Source: Gordonia sp. (in: high G+C Gram-positive bacteria) (GTDB lineage Bacteria; Actinomycetota; Actinomycetes; Mycobacteriales; Mycobacteriaceae). From it: 58,869 nucleotides of DNA. Below are positions 24,720 through 35,216 of the stretch, one piece after another; position 1 is the stretch's first letter; the number at the start of each line of letters is the position of its first letter. The DNA lies in NCBI RefSeq assembly GCF_012515855.1, contig NZ_JAAYXO010000191.1, positions 1-58,869 on the forward strand, written 5' to 3'. Under the pieces are notes generated by a model. It saw only the letters and a program-made list of their open reading frames with translations. It was not told where the DNA came from and did not search any database. A program made the position numbers and the translations under genes.

Positions 24720-26545
24720 TCGCAGCCGGTCACCAAGAGCTTGTTGTCGCAGGCCACCTGGCGATTCTTCTTGTGCTGCTCGAAGGTCCGCGAGAACAGC
24801 GTCTTGCCGTCGCGATCGACGGTGACGAAGTACCGCCAGTCACCATCCGCCGGATTCAGCGTCGCATGCAACGCACGCTCGCCGACCGAACCGATCGGGG
24901 TGATCGGCAGCCCCTTGTGCTGGTAGGTGTTCCAGGCGTTCTCGTCCTTGTAGGCGGCGCCCGACAGGTCGATGTTCTGGATGTTGGCGGTGTAGTTGGC
25001 CGTGGAGTCCATCTCCAACCGCTGGTCGTCCGTCAGACGGTTCAGGATCACGCGCGAGACCTTCGCGAAGTCGCCCTCCACGCTCGCCTCGCGTTCGACG
25101 ATCGATGCGGTCACCAACGTCTGGTACGGCGTCAAACCGGTCTTGTTGTCCGATTCCAGGCCCCACGCGGTGAAGCGCTTGGCGGAGTCGGTGATCAGAC
25201 TGTGGAGCAGTTCCACCGGGCTCGACTCCGGGTTCAGGTTCTCCCAGGCACCGGAGGCGATAAGGCCCTCGATCCGCCGGTGGTCGTTGCCGAGCTTGTC
25301 GAAGGTCTCGCGCGCCCAGCTCGGGATGCCGAGCTCGTCCGCGCTCGCGGTATCGGCCGCCTTCATCAGGTCCTCGACGGTGACGCCGTAGGTCGCGTCA
25401 TCGGTCTTCACCGCGGTGGCGTCGGCGATCAGCTGGAAGATGCCCGGCGTGGTCTTGCCGTCGGCGCCCTTCTTCGAGTCGAGCTGACGCCCCTCGGGAA
25501 TGATCATGAATCCCACGCGATTGGCGTTGCCCTGCATCTTCTCCACGGCCGCCGCCGCTGAGATGCCCTTCGGCAGCTTGTAGAAGCCTGCCGCAACGGT
25601 GTCGTTGCCGGTCGCGTTGACGAAGGCCTTCTTGCTGCCGACCACGCCCGCGTCCGCGAGGGTCTGGCCGATGTCGCGGATCGACGCGTCGCTCTGCACC
25701 TCGACGAGTGCCGCACCGTGTCCGGTGGCGTCGTCGTAATCGGTGGACGACTCGAAGACGCCGAGGGCATTCAGTGCGACGCCCGCCAGTACCAGGACCA
25801 TCACCATCGCGATGGCGAGCACGCTGACGATCACCTTGCGGTTCCGCTTACGCGCGGGCATGGGACGGTCGTCGTCCGCGCCCGGGACGTACTCGGCGTC
25901 GATGCCCGCGTCGGCGTCAGCGGAGTCCAGGATCTCCGGAAGTCGGAGATTCGGATCGGTCACCTCGTCGTCCATGCCAGCGAGCCCGGACACCGACTCG
26001 GGGGGCCGGTACTCGTACTCGGGAACCGGCGGCGCGACCGGAGCCTGCGGCGTCGGGGGCTCCGGGGATTCAGCGGGAATCTGCGGCGTGGCGGGAATCG
26101 GCGGCGTGGCGGCAATGTCCTCGTGCGTCGCATCGAGAATGTCGAACAGGCCGGTGGGTTCGGGCGTGGTCTGAAGCTGCTCAGCTGCGGGCGGCTCGGC
26201 TGCGGGCGGCTCGACGACAGGCGGTTCCGGCCGATAGGTCCGCGGAGACGTGAAGCTCAGGCCTTCGACCTCGGTGGGCCGATGCCGGACCTCGAAGTAC
26301 GGCGACGGCTCCCCCGCCGGACGCTCGGGCGTGCGGTATTCGATCGTCGGGTCGGGCAGCGAGTCGCCGACGCGAACGATCGGGATGCTTCCGGTGGTCG
26401 TCGGATCACCGGGAGCACGCCGTCGGCGATGCCGGTTGCCCGACTGCCCGGCACCCATCGACTCCGCGAAATAGCGGCGCCGTTCGCCTTCCGACGACGG
26501 CTGACCGCCTGCGCTTTCGCTGCGCGGGTCGTCCTGATCAGACAC
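24716..26545 (-). CDS. mltG: Endolytic murein transglycosylase MltG
   Basis: Inner-membrane lytic transglycosylase that releases nascent glycan strands. The 609-residue protein has an unusually long cytosolic N-terminal part (about 235 residues, proline- and acid-rich, with three EPPxx pentapeptides), one membrane helix (about 238-262), then the periplasmic YceG domain with the catalytic Glu484 in ASIVEREAS and SRVILNRL. The GTG start has AGGAGGAG upstream. Its many PP motifs make it a likely EF-P client. It lies between ruvX and aroE, as in related genera. Confidence 0.96.
   Translation of the reverse strand: MSDQDDPRSESAGGQPSSEGERRRYFAESMGAGQSGNRHRRRRAPGDPTTTGSIPIVRVGDSLPDPTIEYRTPERPAGEPSPYFEVRHRPTEVEGLSFTSPRTYRPEPPVVEPPAAEPPAAEQLQTTPEPTGLFDILDATHEDIAATPPIPATPQIPAESPEPPTPQAPVAPPVPEYEYRPPESVSGLAGMDDEVTDPNLRLPEILDSADADAGIDAEYVPGADDDRPMPARKRNRKVIVSVLAIAMVMVLVLAGVALNALGVFESSTDYDDATGHGAALVEVQSDASIRDIGQTLADAGVVGSKKAFVNATGNDTVAAGFYKLPKGISAAAAVEKMQGNANRVGFMIIPEGRQLDSKKGADGKTTPGIFQLIADATAVKTDDATYGVTVEDLMKAADTASADELGIPSWARETFDKLGNDHRRIEGLIASGAWENLNPESSPVELLHSLITDSAKRFTAWGLESDNKTGLTPYQTLVTASIVEREASVEGDFAKVSRVILNRLTDDQRLEMDSTANYTANIQNIDLSGAAYKDENAWNTYQHKGLPITPIGSVGERALHATLNPADGDWRYFVTVDRDGKTLFSRTFEQHKKNRQVACDNKLLVTGCE
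26183..26227 (-). repeat. 3 x 15-nt tandem repeat in mltG
   Basis: Three in-frame 15-nt units encode EPPVV, EPPAA and EPPAA (residues 107-121) in the cytosolic N-terminal region of MltG. Units two and three differ by one base. Confidence 0.85.
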
Positions 26546-26575
26546 GTGAGAAACTCCTCCTAGTCGACGCGGGAC

Positions 26576-27004
26576 TCATCGCTGTGCGTCGAGCCATCCC
26601 TGAAGAATAGCGACAGCCGCGGCTTGATCCACCACGGCACGCGCGTCCTTCGCTTTCACTCCTGACGCACGCAGCGCATGCGTCGCAGTCACCGTGGTGA
26701 GGCGCTCGTCGTAGAACTCGATCGAGACACCGTCGAGTTCGGTCTCCAGCTGACGTCCGAAGGACCGCGCGGCCCGCACCGCGGGGCCCTCCTCACCACG
26801 CAGGGTGCGAGGCAGGCCGATGATCACCCCGATCGCTTCGTACTCGGTGATGATCTCCATCAGCCGCGCGATGTCCGAACCGTCTTTTGCCCGGCGCACC
26901 GTCTCGACCGGCGTGGCGAGGATCCCGTCGGGGTCGCACACGGCAACGCCCACCCGGACGCTGCCGACGTCGACGGCCACCCGCCGCCCTCTCGGAGTGA
27001 TCAC
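26576..27004 (-). CDS. ruvX: Holliday junction resolvase-like protein RuvX (YqgF)
   Basis: RNase H-fold nuclease family; implicated in 16S rRNA 5' maturation and, in mycobacteria, Holliday-junction cleavage. The 142-residue protein opens with [16 protein letters not shown] (first catalytic Asp), has [22 protein letters not shown] and a C-terminal [14 protein letters not shown]. The GTG start overlaps the alaS stop (GTGA), the conserved alaS-ruvX-mltG order. Confidence 0.95.
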   Translation of the reverse strand: MITPRGRRVAVDVGSVRVGVAVCDPDGILATPVETVRRAKDGSDIARLMEIITEYEAIGVIIGLPRTLRGEEGPAVRAARSFGRQLETELDGVSIEFYDERLTTVTATHALRASGVKAKDARAVVDQAAAVAILQGWLDAQR

Positions 27005-29664
27005 CGAGCCCCGATGACCTCGCGGAGGCGCCCGAGCGCGGCATCGATTCCCGCGGCGTCGGTGCCGGAACCCTGCGCCAGATCGGGCTTGCCGCCGCCG
27101 CGTCCGGACACGAGCGGCGCGATCTCGCGGACCAGATCGCCCGCCTTGATTCCGCTACCGCGTGCAACATCGGTGGTTGCGATCGCGAAGGGCACCTTGC
27201 CGTCCGTCGCGGAGAACAGCGCCACCACCGCGTTGCGGTCGGCGATGCGACCGCGCAGGTCGGTGACGAGTCCGCGGAGTCCGTTGGCGTCGACGCCGTC
27301 GGCGATGCGAGCGGCGACCACCAGCGTGTCACCGACCGGAACGCCCTGGTCGACGAGGTCGGCCACCGCCGCGCGCGCCTGCTCGGCACGCAGCGAATCG
27401 ACGGTCTTCTCCGCTTCCTTGAGCTTCAGGACCAGCTGTTCCACCCGGTCGGGCACGTCCTCCGACGGCACCTTCAGCGACGCGGCCAGACCGGCCATCA
27501 GCGCGCGTTCCCGCGACAGGTAGCGGAACGAATCCATGCCCACGTACGCCTCGACCCGGCGGGTGCCGGAACCCACGGACGATTCGCCGATCACCGTGAT
27601 CGGTCCGATCTGCGCGGAACTGGCGACGTGCGTGCCGCCGCACAGCTCCATCGAGAACGGTCCGCCGATCTCCACGACGCGGACCTCGTCGCCGTAGTTC
27701 TCACCGAAGAGTGCCATCGCACCCATCGCCTTGGCCTTCGCCAGGTCGGTCTCGAACGTGTTGACCGTGTAGTCGGCCTCGACGGCCTCGTTGGCGATCT
27801 GCTCGATCTCGGTGCGCTGGGCTTCGGTGAGCCCCGTTCCGGCGTGGAAGTCGAAACGCAGATAGCCGGGACGGTTCAGCGAGCCTGCCTGCGTCGCCGT
27901 GGGGCCGAGCACCTGGCGAAGCGCCGCGTGCACCATGTGCGTACCGGAGTGGCCCTGGGTGGCTCCGTGGCGCCACGCCGTGTCGACCGAGGCCAGCACC
28001 TCGTCGCCTTCGACGATCTCGCCCTCGTCGACGACCACCTGGTGCAGCCACACCTTCTTGCCGACCTTCTGGACGTCCTTGACGCGCAGGCGCACGCCGT
28101 CGCTCGTGGTGATCGACCCCTGGTCGGCCATCTGTCCGCCGGCCTCGGCGTACAGCGGGCTGCGATCCAGGATCAGTTCCAGTTCGGTGCCCGGTGCCGC
28201 AGAGCGGACCCGTTCGCCGCCGGAGACCAGCCCGAGGACCCGGGCCTCCGAGACCAACTCGGTGAAGCCGGTGAACTCGGTGGCTCCGCGGTCGAGGAAC
28301 TCGCGGTACACGGTGTTGTCCGCGTGCGCCGACTTGCGCGAACTCGCGTCGGCCTTCGCGCGGCGACGCTGCTCGTCCATCAGCTCGGCGAAGCCGTCGC
28401 GATCGACAGCCAGCCCGGCCTCGGCCGCCATCTCCAGGGTCAGGTCGATCGGGAAGCCGTAGGTGTCGTGCAGGGTGAAGGCGTCGGTTCCGCTGATGGA
28501 GCCGCGACCCGCCTCCTTGGTGGCGTCGGCGGCCTCGGAGAACAGCTTCGAACCCGCGGCCAGCGTGCGCGCGAACGTGGTCTCCTCGGCCACCGAGACC
28601 GAGACGATGTGTGCGCGCTGACGTTCGAGCTCCGGGTACGACGGACTCATCACGTCGATGACGGCGGCGATGATCCGCTCCATCGCCTGCTGTCCGCCCA
28701 GGAGCCGGATCGAGCGCACCACGCGGCGGAGGAGTCGGCGCAGCACGTAGCCCCGTCCGTCGTTAGCGGGGACGATGCCGTCGCCGATCAGCATGGCGGC
28801 GGTGCGCGCATGGTCGGCGATGACGCGGAATCGCACGTCGTCCTCGTGGTTGCCGACGCCGTAGCCACGGCCGGTGATCTCGGCGGCGAGGTCGATGATC
28901 GGCTTCATCAGGTCGGTCTCGTACACGTTGTCGACGCCCTGGAGCAGGCAGGCGACGCGTTCGATGCCCATGCCGGTGTCGATGTTCTTCTTCGGCAGCG
29001 GTCCGAGGATCTCGTAGTCGTCCTTGCTGGTGCCCTCGCCGCGCTCGTTCTCCATGAACACGAGATTCCAGATCTCGATGTACCGGTCCTCGTCGGCCTC
29101 GGGGCCGCCTTCGACGCCGTACTCGGGTCCGCGGTCGTAGAAGATCTCCGAACAGGGACCGCAGGGGCCGGGGACGCCCATCGACCAGTAGTTGTCGGCC
29201 ATGCCGCGGCGCTGGATGCGCTCGGCGGGCACGCCGATCTCGTCGCGCCAGATCGCCTCGGCCTCGTCGTCGTCGAGGTACACGGTGGGCCACAGCTTGG
29301 TGGGGTCGATGCCGTAGCCGCCGTCGGCGACGGAGTCGGTCAGCAGCTTCCAGGCGAAGGTGATCGCCTCGCGCTTGAAGTAGTCGCCGAACGAGAAGTT
29401 GCCCGCCATCTGGAAGAAGGTGTTGTGGCGCGTAGTGATGCCGACTTCTTCGATGTCGAGGGTGCGGACGCACTTCTGCACGCTGGTCGCGCGCTCGTAC
29501 GGCGGCGTCTGGTCGCCGAGGAAGTACGGCTTGAAGGGCACCATCCCGGCGTTGACGAACAGGAGATTGGGATCGTCGAGAATCAACGAAGCGCTCGGCA
29601 CCTCGGTGTGTCCGGCCCGGATGAAGTGGTCCAGAAAGCGCTTCCGGATCTCATGCGTCTGCAC
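27001..29664 (-). CDS. alaS: Alanyl-tRNA synthetase
   Basis: Charges tRNA-Ala and edits misactivated serine and glycine. The full-length 887-residue protein has the class II core ([43 protein letters not shown]), the tRNA-recognition domain, the editing domain with zinc ligands in [11 protein letters not shown] and CGGTHVASS, and the C-Ala domain. The GTG start has AAAGGA about 10 nt upstream. It follows rarA after an 81-nt gap in which no other feature is seen. Confidence 0.99.
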   Translation of the reverse strand: MQTHEIRKRFLDHFIRAGHTEVPSASLILDDPNLLFVNAGMVPFKPYFLGDQTPPYERATSVQKCVRTLDIEEVGITTRHNTFFQMAGNFSFGDYFKREAITFAWKLLTDSVADGGYGIDPTKLWPTVYLDDDEAEAIWRDEIGVPAERIQRRGMADNYWSMGVPGPCGPCSEIFYDRGPEYGVEGGPEADEDRYIEIWNLVFMENERGEGTSKDDYEILGPLPKKNIDTGMGIERVACLLQGVDNVYETDLMKPIIDLAAEITGRGYGVGNHEDDVRFRVIADHARTAAMLIGDGIVPANDGRGYVLRRLLRRVVRSIRLLGGQQAMERIIAAVIDVMSPSYPELERQRAHIVSVSVAEETTFARTLAAGSKLFSEAADATKEAGRGSISGTDAFTLHDTYGFPIDLTLEMAAEAGLAVDRDGFAELMDEQRRRAKADASSRKSAHADNTVYREFLDRGATEFTGFTELVSEARVLGLVSGGERVRSAAPGTELELILDRSPLYAEAGGQMADQGSITTSDGVRLRVKDVQKVGKKVWLHQVVVDEGEIVEGDEVLASVDTAWRHGATQGHSGTHMVHAALRQVLGPTATQAGSLNRPGYLRFDFHAGTGLTEAQRTEIEQIANEAVEADYTVNTFETDLAKAKAMGAMALFGENYGDEVRVVEIGGPFSMELCGGTHVASSAQIGPITVIGESSVGSGTRRVEAYVGMDSFRYLSRERALMAGLAASLKVPSEDVPDRVEQLVLKLKEAEKTVDSLRAEQARAAVADLVDQGVPVGDTLVVAARIADGVDANGLRGLVTDLRGRIADRNAVVALFSATDGKVPFAIATTDVARGSGIKAGDLVREIAPLVSGRGGGKPDLAQGSGTDAAGIDAALGRLREVIGAR

Positions 29665-29745
29665 TGCGGCGATGTCCTTTGTCGAAGTCGGGAATCAGGA
29701 AGTCCCCTTGCTGATCAACCGTCGAGTTTACGCCCCCGCCCCGCT

Positions 29746-31119
29746 TCACCGTTGGGAGCGCCCCCGGGAGGCGATTCCCCGGACGATCGACCGCAGTCGA
29801 CCGACGCGCGGCGCGAGCTCGCGCTCGAATCCATGGTCGGTCGGCAGGTAGTAGTCGACGCCGACCAACGCGTCCGGCGGGTACTGCTGCGCCAGCACGC
29901 CGTCGGGGTCGTCGTGCGGGAATCGGTACCCCACCGCGTTCCCGAGCTTCTTGGCGCCCGCATAGTGTCCGTCGCGCAGATGTGTGGGTACCGCACCCGC
30001 CTTGCCTGCGGCGACGTCTGACATGGCCGTGCCGAGAGCGGACGTCACCGCACCGGACTTCGGTGCGGTCGCCAGGTGGATCGTGGCCTGCGAGAGGGCG
30101 AGCTGAGCTTCGGGCATGCCGACCATCTGGACCACCTGCGCCGCGGCCACCGCGGTCTGCAGCGCGGTCGGATCGGCCATCCCGACGTCCTCGCTCGCGT
30201 GAATCATCAGCCGGCGAGCGATGAAGCGGGGATCCTCCCCCGCGGTGATCATCCGTGCCAGGTAATGCATCGCGGCGTCGACGTCCGAACCGCGGATGGA
30301 TTTGATGAAAGCGCTGATCACGTCGTAGTGCTGGTCGCCGGAGCGGTCGTAGCGGACCGCGGCCCGGTCGATCGCGGCCTCGACGTCGGCCACCGCGATC
30401 TCGCCACCCGGCTCCACGGCGTCGGCGCTCGCCTCCAGTGCCGTCAGGGCCCGACGCGCGTCGCCGCCGGCGACCGCCACCAGGTGCGCCAACGCCTCGT
30501 CGGACAGGGTCACCGATCCGTCCAGACCGCGCGGATCGGCCACGGCCCGGCGCACCACCGCTGCGATGTCGTCGTCGGTCAACGACTGCAGATTCAACAC
30601 CAACGACCGCGACAGGAGCGGGGCGACGACCGAGAACGACGGGTTCTCGGTGGTCGCCGCTACCAGCAGCACGATCCGGTTCTCGACGGCGTCGAGGAGC
30701 GCATCCTGCTGGGTCTTGGAGAAACGGTGGACCTCGTCGATGAACAGGACGGTCTGCTGGCCGTGGGCGAGGCGACGGCGCGCCATGTCGATGACGGCGC
30801 GGACCTCCTTGACGCCGGACGAGAGTGCCGACAGCGCCTCGAACCGGCCGCCCGTGGCCTGGCTGATGAGCGAGGCCATCGTAGTCTTCCCGGTGCCGGG
30901 CGGTCCGTACAGCATCACCGACGCCGCACCGGATCCCGCGATCAGTCGCCGGAGCGGTGCACGTTCACCGAGCAGGTGCTGCTGGCCGACGATCTCGTCC
31001 AGCGACTGCGGCCGCATCCGAACCGCCAGCGGCAGTTCGGGTTTCGCGGTGCTTGCGAGACGGCTGTCCGCCGTTGGTTCGGCGGGGTCACCGTCTGCCG
31101 CGAAGAGACCGTCTTCCAC
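29746..31119 (-). CDS. rarA: Replication-associated recombination protein A (AAA+ ATPase)
   Basis: MgsA/WRNIP1 family AAA+ protein acting at stalled replication forks. About 457 residues: Walker [10 protein letters not shown], Walker [10 protein letters not shown], sensor ATTENPSF, and the C-terminal MgsA oligomerisation domain ([26 protein letters not shown]). The frame stays open upstream into the neighbouring gene, but GTG 31119 gives the short N terminus (VEDGLFAA) typical of the family and has GGTGAAG upstream. It starts 7 nt after the kinase-fold gene. Confidence 0.95.
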   Translation of the reverse strand: MEDGLFAADGDPAEPTADSRLASTAKPELPLAVRMRPQSLDEIVGQQHLLGERAPLRRLIAGSGAASVMLYGPPGTGKTTMASLISQATGGRFEALSALSSGVKEVRAVIDMARRRLAHGQQTVLFIDEVHRFSKTQQDALLDAVENRIVLLVAATTENPSFSVVAPLLSRSLVLNLQSLTDDDIAAVVRRAVADPRGLDGSVTLSDEALAHLVAVAGGDARRALTALEASADAVEPGGEIAVADVEAAIDRAAVRYDRSGDQHYDVISAFIKSIRGSDVDAAMHYLARMITAGEDPRFIARRLMIHASEDVGMADPTALQTAVAAAQVVQMVGMPEAQLALSQATIHLATAPKSGAVTSALGTAMSDVAAGKAGAVPTHLRDGHYAGAKKLGNAVGYRFPHDDPDGVLAQQYPPDALVGVDYYLPTDHGFERELAPRVGRLRSIVRGIASRGRSQR

Positions 31120-31126
31120 GACCGCT

Positions 31127-32272
31127 TCACCCGAACCAGTAGATCCGCAGGGCTTCTTGAACACGATCGGCGCCGTCGACGAGGATCGAGTCGATCGCGG
31201 CTTCTTCACCGGCGTCGGCGAGATCGGCCCACCGGGCCAGAACCACGCGGGCATCGGTGGTGTGCAGCGCCCAGTCGTGATCCCCCGCGTCGCCCTGAAC
31301 CATCCAGTACGTCGACAGCCACACCCACAGCGCGCGGGCCTGGAAGATCCGGGCCGCGAGATCGCGCTCGCTGATCGACGGCCACAGCGGCTTCACCTCG
31401 CCGCGCCAGGCCTCGACCAGCGCGCGCTCGAGGCGGGGTCGCTCCATCACGACGTCGGCCGACAGCCGCGCGGGGAACGTCGCCAGCGCGTACGCGATGT
31501 CGAGCGTCGCATCGCGGAACTCGCCCCACTCGTAGTCCATGAACTGGACGCCGTCGCCGTTGATGAGGATGTTCTCCGGACCCACGTCGGCCGGGCTGAA
31601 CGCCCGGAAGTCGCCGCCGTCGAACAGGGTGAGGCCGCGCTCGAGGATCGCGTGCGCGTCCGAGGGCAGCTCGACGTCAATGACGCGCAGCATCTCGCCG
31701 TAGGCGCGGACCGCGGCCGCGGCGTGGTCGCCGATTCCGCCGCCGGCCACAGTCACTCGACTGCCCTTGCCGCCCTTGGCCTTTCCACTGATCCGCATCA
31801 GCGTCTCGAAGTCGTCCTCACCGCCGAGGGTGGCCGCGTGCATGCGTCCGAGCGCCTGCCCCCAGGCACTCACCCCGCGTTCGACCTCATCGGCGTCGTT
31901 GGAACCGAGCAGCTCGACCATCGGCCGACCGTGCCCCAGGTCGGTCAGGACCAGGACACGCGCCTCCAGGTCGGAGGCCAGCAGTTGCGGGCCCGGCCGC
32001 GACTGGGTGGGCAATGCCGTGGCGTAGCGATAGGAGGCGATCTCGCGCAGCACCTGGGAGGCAGGCGTCTGATTGTCGAACGCCTTGACCACCACCGTGC
32101 GGTCCAGCGACACCGGGTTGTCCAGCACGCGCGCACGGACGACCGTCGAACGGCCGGTGCCGCCGAGGTCCTCGGGATCGTCGAGAACCACGGCACTGCC
32201 GGCTCGACGGGCGAGGACCCCCTGGGCGGTCTCCAGGACTGACGAGATCCGTTCGTCAGCGATTACGGTCAT
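31127..32272 (-). CDS. Phosphotransferase-fold protein, substrate unknown
   Basis: A 381-residue protein with an aminoglycoside phosphotransferase/kinase-like layout. The likely catalytic segment is [11 protein letters not shown] (in place of HGDxxxxN) followed by [11 protein letters not shown], which supplies the metal-binding aspartate; the usual catalytic-loop histidine is not obvious. The N lobe contains RTVVVKAF with a candidate ATP-binding lysine. It lies between rarA and aspS with gaps of 7 nt each side, and GAGGAAA precedes its ATG. Substrate and role are unknown; drug resistance should not be inferred. Confidence 0.75.
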   Translation of the reverse strand: MTVIADERISSVLETAQGVLARRAGSAVVLDDPEDLGGTGRSTVVRARVLDNPVSLDRTVVVKAFDNQTPASQVLREIASYRYATALPTQSRPGPQLLASDLEARVLVLTDLGHGRPMVELLGSNDADEVERGVSAWGQALGRMHAATLGGEDDFETLMRISGKAKGGKGSRVTVAGGGIGDHAAAAVRAYGEMLRVIDVELPSDAHAILERGLTLFDGGDFRAFSPADVGPENILINGDGVQFMDYEWGEFRDATLDIAYALATFPARLSADVVMERPRLERALVEAWRGEVKPLWPSISERDLAARIFQARALWVWLSTYWMVQGDAGDHDWALHTTDARVVLARWADLADAGEEAAIDSILVDGADRVQEALRIYWFG

Positions 32273-32279
32273 GGTTTCC

Positions 32280-34088
32280 TCAGGCCTCGGCCGGCGCCTT
32301 CTGTTCGCCCGCCTTCTGCTCGCCCGCCTTCTGGGGCTTGGCGTCGATGCCAGTCTCCTTGCGCTGCTCCGGCGTGATCGGCGCGGGCGCGTCGGTGAGC
32401 GGATCGATGCCGCCGCCCGACTTCGGGAACGCGATCACTTCGCGGATCGACGGCTCGCCTGCCAGGAGTGCGGTGATGCGGTCCCAGCCGAACGCGATGC
32501 CGCCGTGCGGCGGCGCACCGTACGAGAAGGCGTCGAGCAGGAAGCCGAACTTCTCCTGTGCGTCGTCCTCGGAGATGCCCATGATCTTGAAGACACGTTC
32601 CTGAATGTCGCGGCGGTGGATGCGAATCGATCCGCCGCCGATCTCGTTGCCGTTGCACACGATGTCGTAGGCGTAGGCGAGCGCCTCGCCCGGGTTGGAC
32701 TCGAGGAGTTCCATCGACTCCGGCTTGGGCGAGGTGAAGGCGTGGTGCACGGCGGTCCAGGCGCCGGTGCCGACCGCGACGTCGCCCGCGGCGGTCGCGT
32801 CGTCGGCGGGCTCGAACAGCGGTGCGTCGACGACCCAGGTGAACGCCCAGTCGCCGTCCTTGATGAGGCCGAGTTTGTCGGCGATCTCGCCGCGGGCCGC
32901 GCCCAGCAGCGCGCGCGAGGTCTTCACCGCGCCCGCGGCGAAGAAGACGCAGTCGCCCGGCTCGGCGCCCACGTGGGCGGCGATGCCCTCGCGCTCGGCG
33001 TCGGAGATGTTCTTGGCGACCGGCCCGGTGAGGGTGCCGTCCTCCTGCACCAGCACGTAGGCCAGTCCGCGGGCGCCGCGCTGCTTGGCCCACTCCTGCC
33101 AGGCGTCGAGCTGGCGACGGGGCTGCGACGCGCCGCCCGGCATCACCACGGCGCCGACGTACGGCGCCTTGAAGACGCGGAACGGGGTCTCGGCGAAGAA
33201 GTCGGTGCACTCCACCAGCTCGATGTCGAAGCGCAGGTCGGGCTTGTCGCTGCCGAATCGGCGCATCGCGTCGGCGTAGGTCATCCGCGGGATCGGCGTG
33301 GTCAGGTCGACCCCGATCAACTTCCACAGCGCCGCGAGAATCTCCTCGGCGAGGGCGATCACGTCGTCTTCGTCGACGAAGCTCATCTCGATGTCCAGCT
33401 GGGTGAACTCCGGCTGGCGATCGGCGCGGAAGTCCTCGTCGCGGTAGCAGCGAGCGATCTGGTAATAGCGCTCCATGCCTGCGACCATAAGCAGCTGCTT
33501 GAACAGCTGCGGGCTCTGCGGCAGGGCATAGAACGAGCCCGGCTGCAGGCGTGCCGGCACGAGGAAGTCGCGAGCGCCTTCGGGCGTCGACCGGGTGAGG
33601 GTCGGCGTCTCGATCTCGACGAAGTCGTGGGCACCGAGGACGCCGCGTGCGGCGGCGCTGACCTGCGACCGCAGCCGGATGGCCTTGGCCGGGCCTTCGC
33701 GACGCAGGTCCAGGTAACGGTGGCGCAGTCGCGCTTCCTCGCCGGGCTGTTCGTCGAGCTGGAACGGCAGCGGAGCCGACTCGTTCAGCACGGTCAGCTC
33801 GCGCGCGTTCAGCTCGACGGCTCCGGTGGCCAGCGCGGTGTTCTCACTGCCCTCGGGACGGACCTCGACCTCACCGGTGACCTGGATGCAGTACTCCGCG
33901 CGCAGCCGGTGAGCGGCCTCGGCGACCTGCTCGTCACGGAACACCACCTGCACCAGGCCGGAGGAGTCGCGGAGATCGATGAAGACGACCCCGCCGTGGT
34001 CGCGCCGGCGCGCCACCCATCCGACGACGGTGACAGTCTGCGATGCGTCTTCTCGACGCAGCGATCCGGCGAAATGAGTGCGGAGCAC
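32280..34088 (-). CDS. aspS: Aspartyl-tRNA synthetase (bacterial type)
   Basis: Charges tRNA-Asp; in actinobacteria the enzyme is often non-discriminating and also makes Asp-tRNA-Asn for the GatCAB route. The 602 residues show the OB anticodon domain ([23 protein letters not shown] split by family signatures), class II motif 2 ([20 protein letters not shown]), the bacterial GAD insertion, and motif 3 (GIAFGWDRI). The last 16 residues are a repeat tail based on KAGEQ. The GTG start has AAGGAA upstream; it is divergent from the metallopeptidase gene. Confidence 0.98.
   Translation of the reverse strand: MLRTHFAGSLRREDASQTVTVVGWVARRRDHGGVVFIDLRDSSGLVQVVFRDEQVAEAAHRLRAEYCIQVTGEVEVRPEGSENTALATGAVELNARELTVLNESAPLPFQLDEQPGEEARLRHRYLDLRREGPAKAIRLRSQVSAAARGVLGAHDFVEIETPTLTRSTPEGARDFLVPARLQPGSFYALPQSPQLFKQLLMVAGMERYYQIARCYRDEDFRADRQPEFTQLDIEMSFVDEDDVIALAEEILAALWKLIGVDLTTPIPRMTYADAMRRFGSDKPDLRFDIELVECTDFFAETPFRVFKAPYVGAVVMPGGASQPRRQLDAWQEWAKQRGARGLAYVLVQEDGTLTGPVAKNISDAEREGIAAHVGAEPGDCVFFAAGAVKTSRALLGAARGEIADKLGLIKDGDWAFTWVVDAPLFEPADDATAAGDVAVGTGAWTAVHHAFTSPKPESMELLESNPGEALAYAYDIVCNGNEIGGGSIRIHRRDIQERVFKIMGISEDDAQEKFGFLLDAFSYGAPPHGGIAFGWDRITALLAGEPSIREVIAFPKSGGGIDPLTDAPAPITPEQRKETGIDAKPQKAGEQKAGEQKAPAEA
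32295..32330 (-). repeat. 15-nt tandem repeat in the aspS tail
   Basis: Two full 15-nt units ([10 protein letters not shown]) and a partial third (KA) lie at the AspS C terminus; the full units differ by one base. Confidence 0.85.
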
Positions 34089-34236
34089 TGGGTTCCTTTC
34101 CTTCTGCGCAGCACAAAGCTGCCAGGGTCAAGCTGCTTGCGTCCGATTCTACGTTTCGCCGCCGACATCGCACCAAGCGCGTCCGGTCAACGCACCGGGC
34201 ACGTCCGGTTCGCGGTTGTCGCGTCCGATTCGTGGT

Positions 34237-34242
34237 TAATGT
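34237..34242 (+). promoter_or_regulatory. Candidate -10 box for leaderless metallopeptidase mRNA
   Basis: TAATGT fits TANNNT and ends exactly 6 nt before the ATG at 34249; a TTGTCG lies 15 nt upstream, a short spacer. No ribosome-binding site is present. The rest of the 160-base aspS/metallopeptidase divergent gap shows nothing clear. Confidence 0.45.
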
Positions 34243-34248
34243 AAGCCC

Positions 34249-35121
34249 ATGACATTTCAAGGCAGCGGTCCCCTCGACACCGGCAAGGTGTCTGCGGGCG
34301 GTTCGGGTGGCGGAGGCATGGGCGGCGGGCGGATGGCGCTCGGCGGCGGCGCGGGCATCATCGTGGTGATCCTCGGCCTGCTCTTCGGCTTCAATCCCGG
34401 CGACATTCTGGGCGGAAGCGACCAGTCGTCGGCGAATCAGCAACCGGTGTCGGCCGACAACCAGGCGCTGCAGGAGCGCATCGACAACTGCACGATCGAA
34501 TTGGCCAACACCGATGACATGTGCCGCATCGTCGCCACCACCAACAGCCTGAACCAGGTGTGGTCCGAGCAGTTGCAGGGCTACACGCAGCCCGAGACCG
34601 TCATCTTCAGCGGCAACATCAACACCGGCGGCTGCGGTGCGGCGTCGTCGGCGATGGGCCCCTTCTACTGCCCCGCCGATCAGACGGCCTACTTCGATCC
34701 GTCGTTCTTCGCCGACCTCAAGCGCATGGGCGGTTCCGACGGTCCGCTCGCTCAGGAGTACGTCGTCGCCCACGAGTTCGGGCACCACATCGAGAACCTG
34801 AGCGGCGTGCTCGCCAAGGGTCAGCGCATGGGCAACAACGGTTCGGTCCGCGTCGAACTGCAGGCCGACTGCCTCGCGGGCGTGTGGGCCTACCACGCCG
34901 ACAAGGGTCCCGACGCGATGCTCGCGCCGCTGACCGACCAGCAGATCCAGACCGTCATCCAGAGCGCGAAGGCCATCGGCGACGACACCATCCAGGGTTC
35001 GCGCTCCAATCCCGAGGGCTGGACCCACGGGTCCGCCGAACAGCGCGTCCGCTGGTTCAAGATCGGCTATTCGAAGGGCGACGCGCGCCGCTGCGACACG
35101 TTCGCGACCAACGACCTGTAG
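34249..35121 (+). CDS. Neutral zinc metallopeptidase (YpfJ/KPN_02809 family)
   Basis: A 290-residue membrane-anchored protein: a Gly-rich N-terminal stretch (18-35), one membrane helix (about 35-50, GAGIIVVILGLLFGF), and an extracytoplasmic metallopeptidase domain with the zinc motif HEFGHH (175-180) and a downstream ELQADCLAG segment whose Glu203 is a likely third ligand. Several cysteine residues (81, 92, 129, 141, 208) suggest disulfides outside the cell. The family's substrate is unknown. A homologue (Rv2575) sits in the same region of M. tuberculosis. Confidence 0.9.
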   Translation: MTFQGSGPLDTGKVSAGGSGGGGMGGGRMALGGGAGIIVVILGLLFGFNPGDILGGSDQSSANQQPVSADNQALQERIDNCTIELANTDDMCRIVATTNSLNQVWSEQLQGYTQPETVIFSGNINTGGCGAASSAMGPFYCPADQTAYFDPSFFADLKRMGGSDGPLAQEYVVAHEFGHHIENLSGVLAKGQRMGNNGSVRVELQADCLAGVWAYHADKGPDAMLAPLTDQQIQTVIQSAKAIGDDTIQGSRSNPEGWTHGSAEQRVRWFKIGYSKGDARRCDTFATNDL

Positions 35122-35138
35122 TCGCGTTCGCTCCCTCC

Positions 35139-35180
35139 AACGACGCTCGCTCACCTCCCGAGGTGAGCGAGCGTCGTTTT
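35139..35180. terminator. Intrinsic terminator, palindrome copy 1
   Basis: Nineteen-nt arms around two bases, followed on the plus strand by TTTT, between the convergent ends of the metallopeptidase (35121) and the AbiEi/DUF559-like gene (35217). The arm sequence is identical to the outer 19 nt of the palindrome at 36221-36260. Confidence 0.8.
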
Positions 35181-35216
35181 GGGTAGCGATCGTCGGCGAA
35201 GTGAGCGAACCCGCGC

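Noticed and set aside
27628-30021. Plus-strand open frame of 797 codons opposite alaS
   Set aside because: Antisense to alaS; composition and lack of motifs mark it as a shadow frame.
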